Shown here: piece after piece, positions 62,239-64,000 of the stretch
Layout of the letters: each line of letters begins with the position of its first letter
Position numbering within the stretch: the first letter of the stretch is position 1
DNA from: Rhizobium etli 8C-3
GTDB lineage: Bacteria; Pseudomonadota; Alphaproteobacteria; Rhizobiales; Rhizobiaceae
Length of the DNA stretch: 64,000 nucleotides
Assembly: GCF_001908375.1 (NCBI RefSeq)
Contig: NZ_CP017241.1
Location: 1,367,001-1,431,000, forward strand
Direction of reading: 5' to 3'
The notes under the pieces: model-generated
The model's input: the letters and a program-made list of their open reading frames with translations, nothing else
Databases searched by the model: none
Told to the model about the DNA's origin: nothing
Made by a program: the position numbers and the translations under genes

Positions 62239-62316
62239 TACAGCCATTCCCGTTGCGGGGCGTTTAGGCACCTGCAACGAAATTCGCGACTGCAATCCCA
62301 GCTCAGAGGCACCTGA

Positions 62317-64000
62317 ATGACCGCACCCTACACATCGGGGCAAGTAACCCTTGTCAATGGATCGGCCGCCGTGGTCGGCGTCGCAACCGGCTGGGCAACC
62401 GCGTTGATCGCCGGCGGCGTGCTGTTCGTCGAGGCGGACGGCAACGCGCTCCCGATCCTCGGCATCACCGACGACACGCACCTGACGGCCGCCGTGAAAT
62501 GGAAGGGTGCCAGCGGCACCTATCCGTATGCGATCGTCCGCGACACCGCCTACCTGCAGCAATTGACGACCAATAGCCAGGCGCTGGCCGCGCTTGTTCA
62601 GGAGCTCGGCGGAGATGCCTTGACGGCGCTTGCTGCGCTTACGCCTGCGGCCAACAAGGTTCCGTACTTCAACGGTGAGGGGTCCGCCACATTGGCGGAT
62701 TTCAGAACGAAGGGCCGTGCGATCGCCGCTGCGAATACGATGTCCGATCTGCTTTCGGAACTCGGTCCGGTGTTCGGCGGTATCTGCCCCGTCCCGTCCG
62801 CTGCCGGTGTCGGTCTAGCTGACGGAAACATGAACACAATCAACGTTCGAGGTGAATACACCATTGCGGGCGATTGGACCAACGGACCTGACGGGGCGGG
62901 TGCGGTCACGTACTCAGGTGTGCTTGATGTCATGGTGCGGACGTTCAATAACTTCTTTAAGCAAATATTCTATCGTTCAGGCGGTCGCATATATTCACGC
63001 GAATCGACCGATGGCGCGACTTGGACTACTTGGCTTCTTGATCCTGCGCTTAACACCGCTAACACCTGGACCGCGATACAAACGTTTTCCACCGCAACGG
63101 CCTTCAGTGCTTCGATAACGGTTGATGCCGGATCAAGTTACAGTGCGATACTCTTAAATCGATCTGGCATGAATGCCGCGATTGAGGCTCTTGCATCACC
63201 TGCTTTCCAACTTGGAACGCAAACAGCGCATCCCGTGATTTTTCGGGTTAACAACGTAGAGCGCGCCCGATTCGAGCCGACAAACGGTGACTTTCTAATT
63301 GGCACAACTGCGACGATCGACCCTGCGAGCGGTTCAACGGTAGGCTTGAACGTGCGTTGTTCAACCGGGCGCATGTGGCGGCGGGTGAGCGGCTATAATC
63401 CGTTTATTCAGGCGCGGCTTGTTTCTGAGGGCACTCTTCAGGAATTTTACTACGGTGCGTCGAGCGTCGGAACAATTGCCGTTACGTCAACATCGACAAC
63501 TTTCAACACGACGTCGGATTACCGCCTGAAGACGAACGTTGAACCGCTCGTGACGTTCTCGGTTGAGCCGGAAGATTTCGCATCACTTAATAACGCGTTG
63601 CTCCGCGTTCTCGCATATCGCCCCGTTTCCTATAACTGGATTGCCACAGGTGAGCTTTCTCACGGGTTCATTGCTCACGAGCTACAAGGGGCGGCACCGC
63701 ACGCTGTCACGGGTGAAAAAGACGCGATACGCAAGATTGGCAGAATAACGCTGCCAGATCGCGAAGAACAGCGCGAAATCCTCTTGCCGGATCGCATCGG
63801 GGAACGCGAAGTAATCGATCCGGTGACCGGTGAAACATACGTCGAGACGTACACGATCAAGGGTGAGACTCGCATAGAGACGTATACGGTCAAAGGGTCC
63901 GTACTGGAGAACGTTGACCAAAGTGAAATGGTCGAGGGCGCGACCTGGGAAGAAACCGGGGAAGTCCCGGTGTATCAGGTCGTTGACCACAGCAAGCTCG
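62317..64000 (+). CDS. Tail fibre with S74 intramolecular chaperone (partial, runs off the window)
   Basis: From an ATG at 62317 the frame stays open for 561 codons to the window end. It begins MTAPYTSGQVTLVNGSAAVV, the typical short collar motif of phage fibres. The middle is a beta-prism-like stretch. Near residue 400, TTSDYRLKTNVEP is the S74 endosialidase chaperone site (Ser400/Lys405 dyad), with RPVSYNWIATGELSHGFIAHELQGAAP. The following part has repeats such as ETYTIKGE / ETYTVKGS. The chaperone trimerises the fibre and then cuts itself off. Confidence 0.85.
   Translation, partial: MTAPYTSGQVTLVNGSAAVVGVATGWATALIAGGVLFVEADGNALPILGITDDTHLTAAVKWKGASGTYPYAIVRDTAYLQQLTTNSQALAALVQELGGDALTALAALTPAANKVPYFNGEGSATLADFRTKGRAIAAANTMSDLLSELGPVFGGICPVPSAAGVGLADGNMNTINVRGEYTIAGDWTNGPDGAGAVTYSGVLDVMVRTFNNFFKQIFYRSGGRIYSRESTDGATWTTWLLDPALNTANTWTAIQTFSTATAFSASITVDAGSSYSAILLNRSGMNAAIEALASPAFQLGTQTAHPVIFRVNNVERARFEPTNGDFLIGTTATIDPASGSTVGLNVRCSTGRMWRRVSGYNPFIQARLVSEGTLQEFYYGASSVGTIAVTSTSTTFNTTSDYRLKTNVEPLVTFSVEPEDFASLNNALLRVLAYRPVSYNWIATGELSHGFIAHELQGAAPHAVTGEKDAIRKIGRITLPDREEQREILLPDRIGEREVIDPVTGETYVETYTIKGETRIETYTVKGSVLENVDQSEMVEGATWEETGEVPVYQVVDHSKL

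Overview
The window is a GC-rich alphaproteobacterial chromosome segment, most likely from Rhizobium or a close relative. The evidence is gene order: ldtR-ldtP, glyA-nrdR-ribD-ribE, ribH-nusB, hppA-bamE, DUF177-plsX-fabH-ihfA-merR. A rhizobial palindromic repeat inside ribD supports this. From about 25.69 kb to the right edge the window is one large lambda-like (siphovirus-type) prophage whose right end lies outside.

Host part (1-25.65 kb). After the start of a secreted protein come parC, an SRPBCC protein, a decayed Fic/Doc toxin remnant and a frameshifted DMT exporter. These are followed by the N-end-rule transferase bpt, an RDD membrane protein, hemB, a DUF6163 protein, ldtR and ldtP (cell-wall L,D-transpeptidase with its regulator), and glyA with nrdR. 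Riboflavin genes lie at two places (ribD-ribE and ribH, the latter coupled to nusB), with a GNAT acetyltransferase, a cupin and a small secreted protein between them. Then come hppA, bamE, a CBP3-type chaperone, DUF177, plsX, fabH, ihfA, a MerR regulator, a DUF1236 protein and a HAD phosphatase. The last host feature is the 5' half of a proline tRNA (anticodon GGG), cut in its anticodon loop.

Prophage. Left block (minus strand): tyrosine integrase, an excisionase-like protein, a complete phage DNA polymerase sliding clamp (dnaN), DUF4326, DUF2303, SSB, an HD phosphohydrolase and small proteins. Immunity region: a LexA/CI-like self-cleaving repressor and a divergent Cro-like gene, with five copies of a 15-bp operator. 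Early right block (plus strand): an initiator-type tRNA(CAT), a CII-like protein, a GcrA-family regulator, a cytosine-C5 methyltransferase, a CHC2 primase and a P4/D5-type primase-helicase. Next is a non-coding array of inverted iterons that looks like a replication origin. Late region: a cos-like site with a cosQ match and four short repeats, then terminase (Nu1/gpA), gpW, portal gpB, protease gpC, a scaffold-like protein, decoration gpD, capsid gpE, connector and tail genes, a tail-assembly chaperone pair joined by a probable -1 frameshift, tape measure, tail-tip proteins, and a self-cleaving (S74) tail fibre that runs off the window. A small membrane-protein gene sits on the opposite strand inside the tail operon.

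No lysis genes, attR or CRISPR array are visible. All functional names come from reading motifs by eye; no database search was possible.
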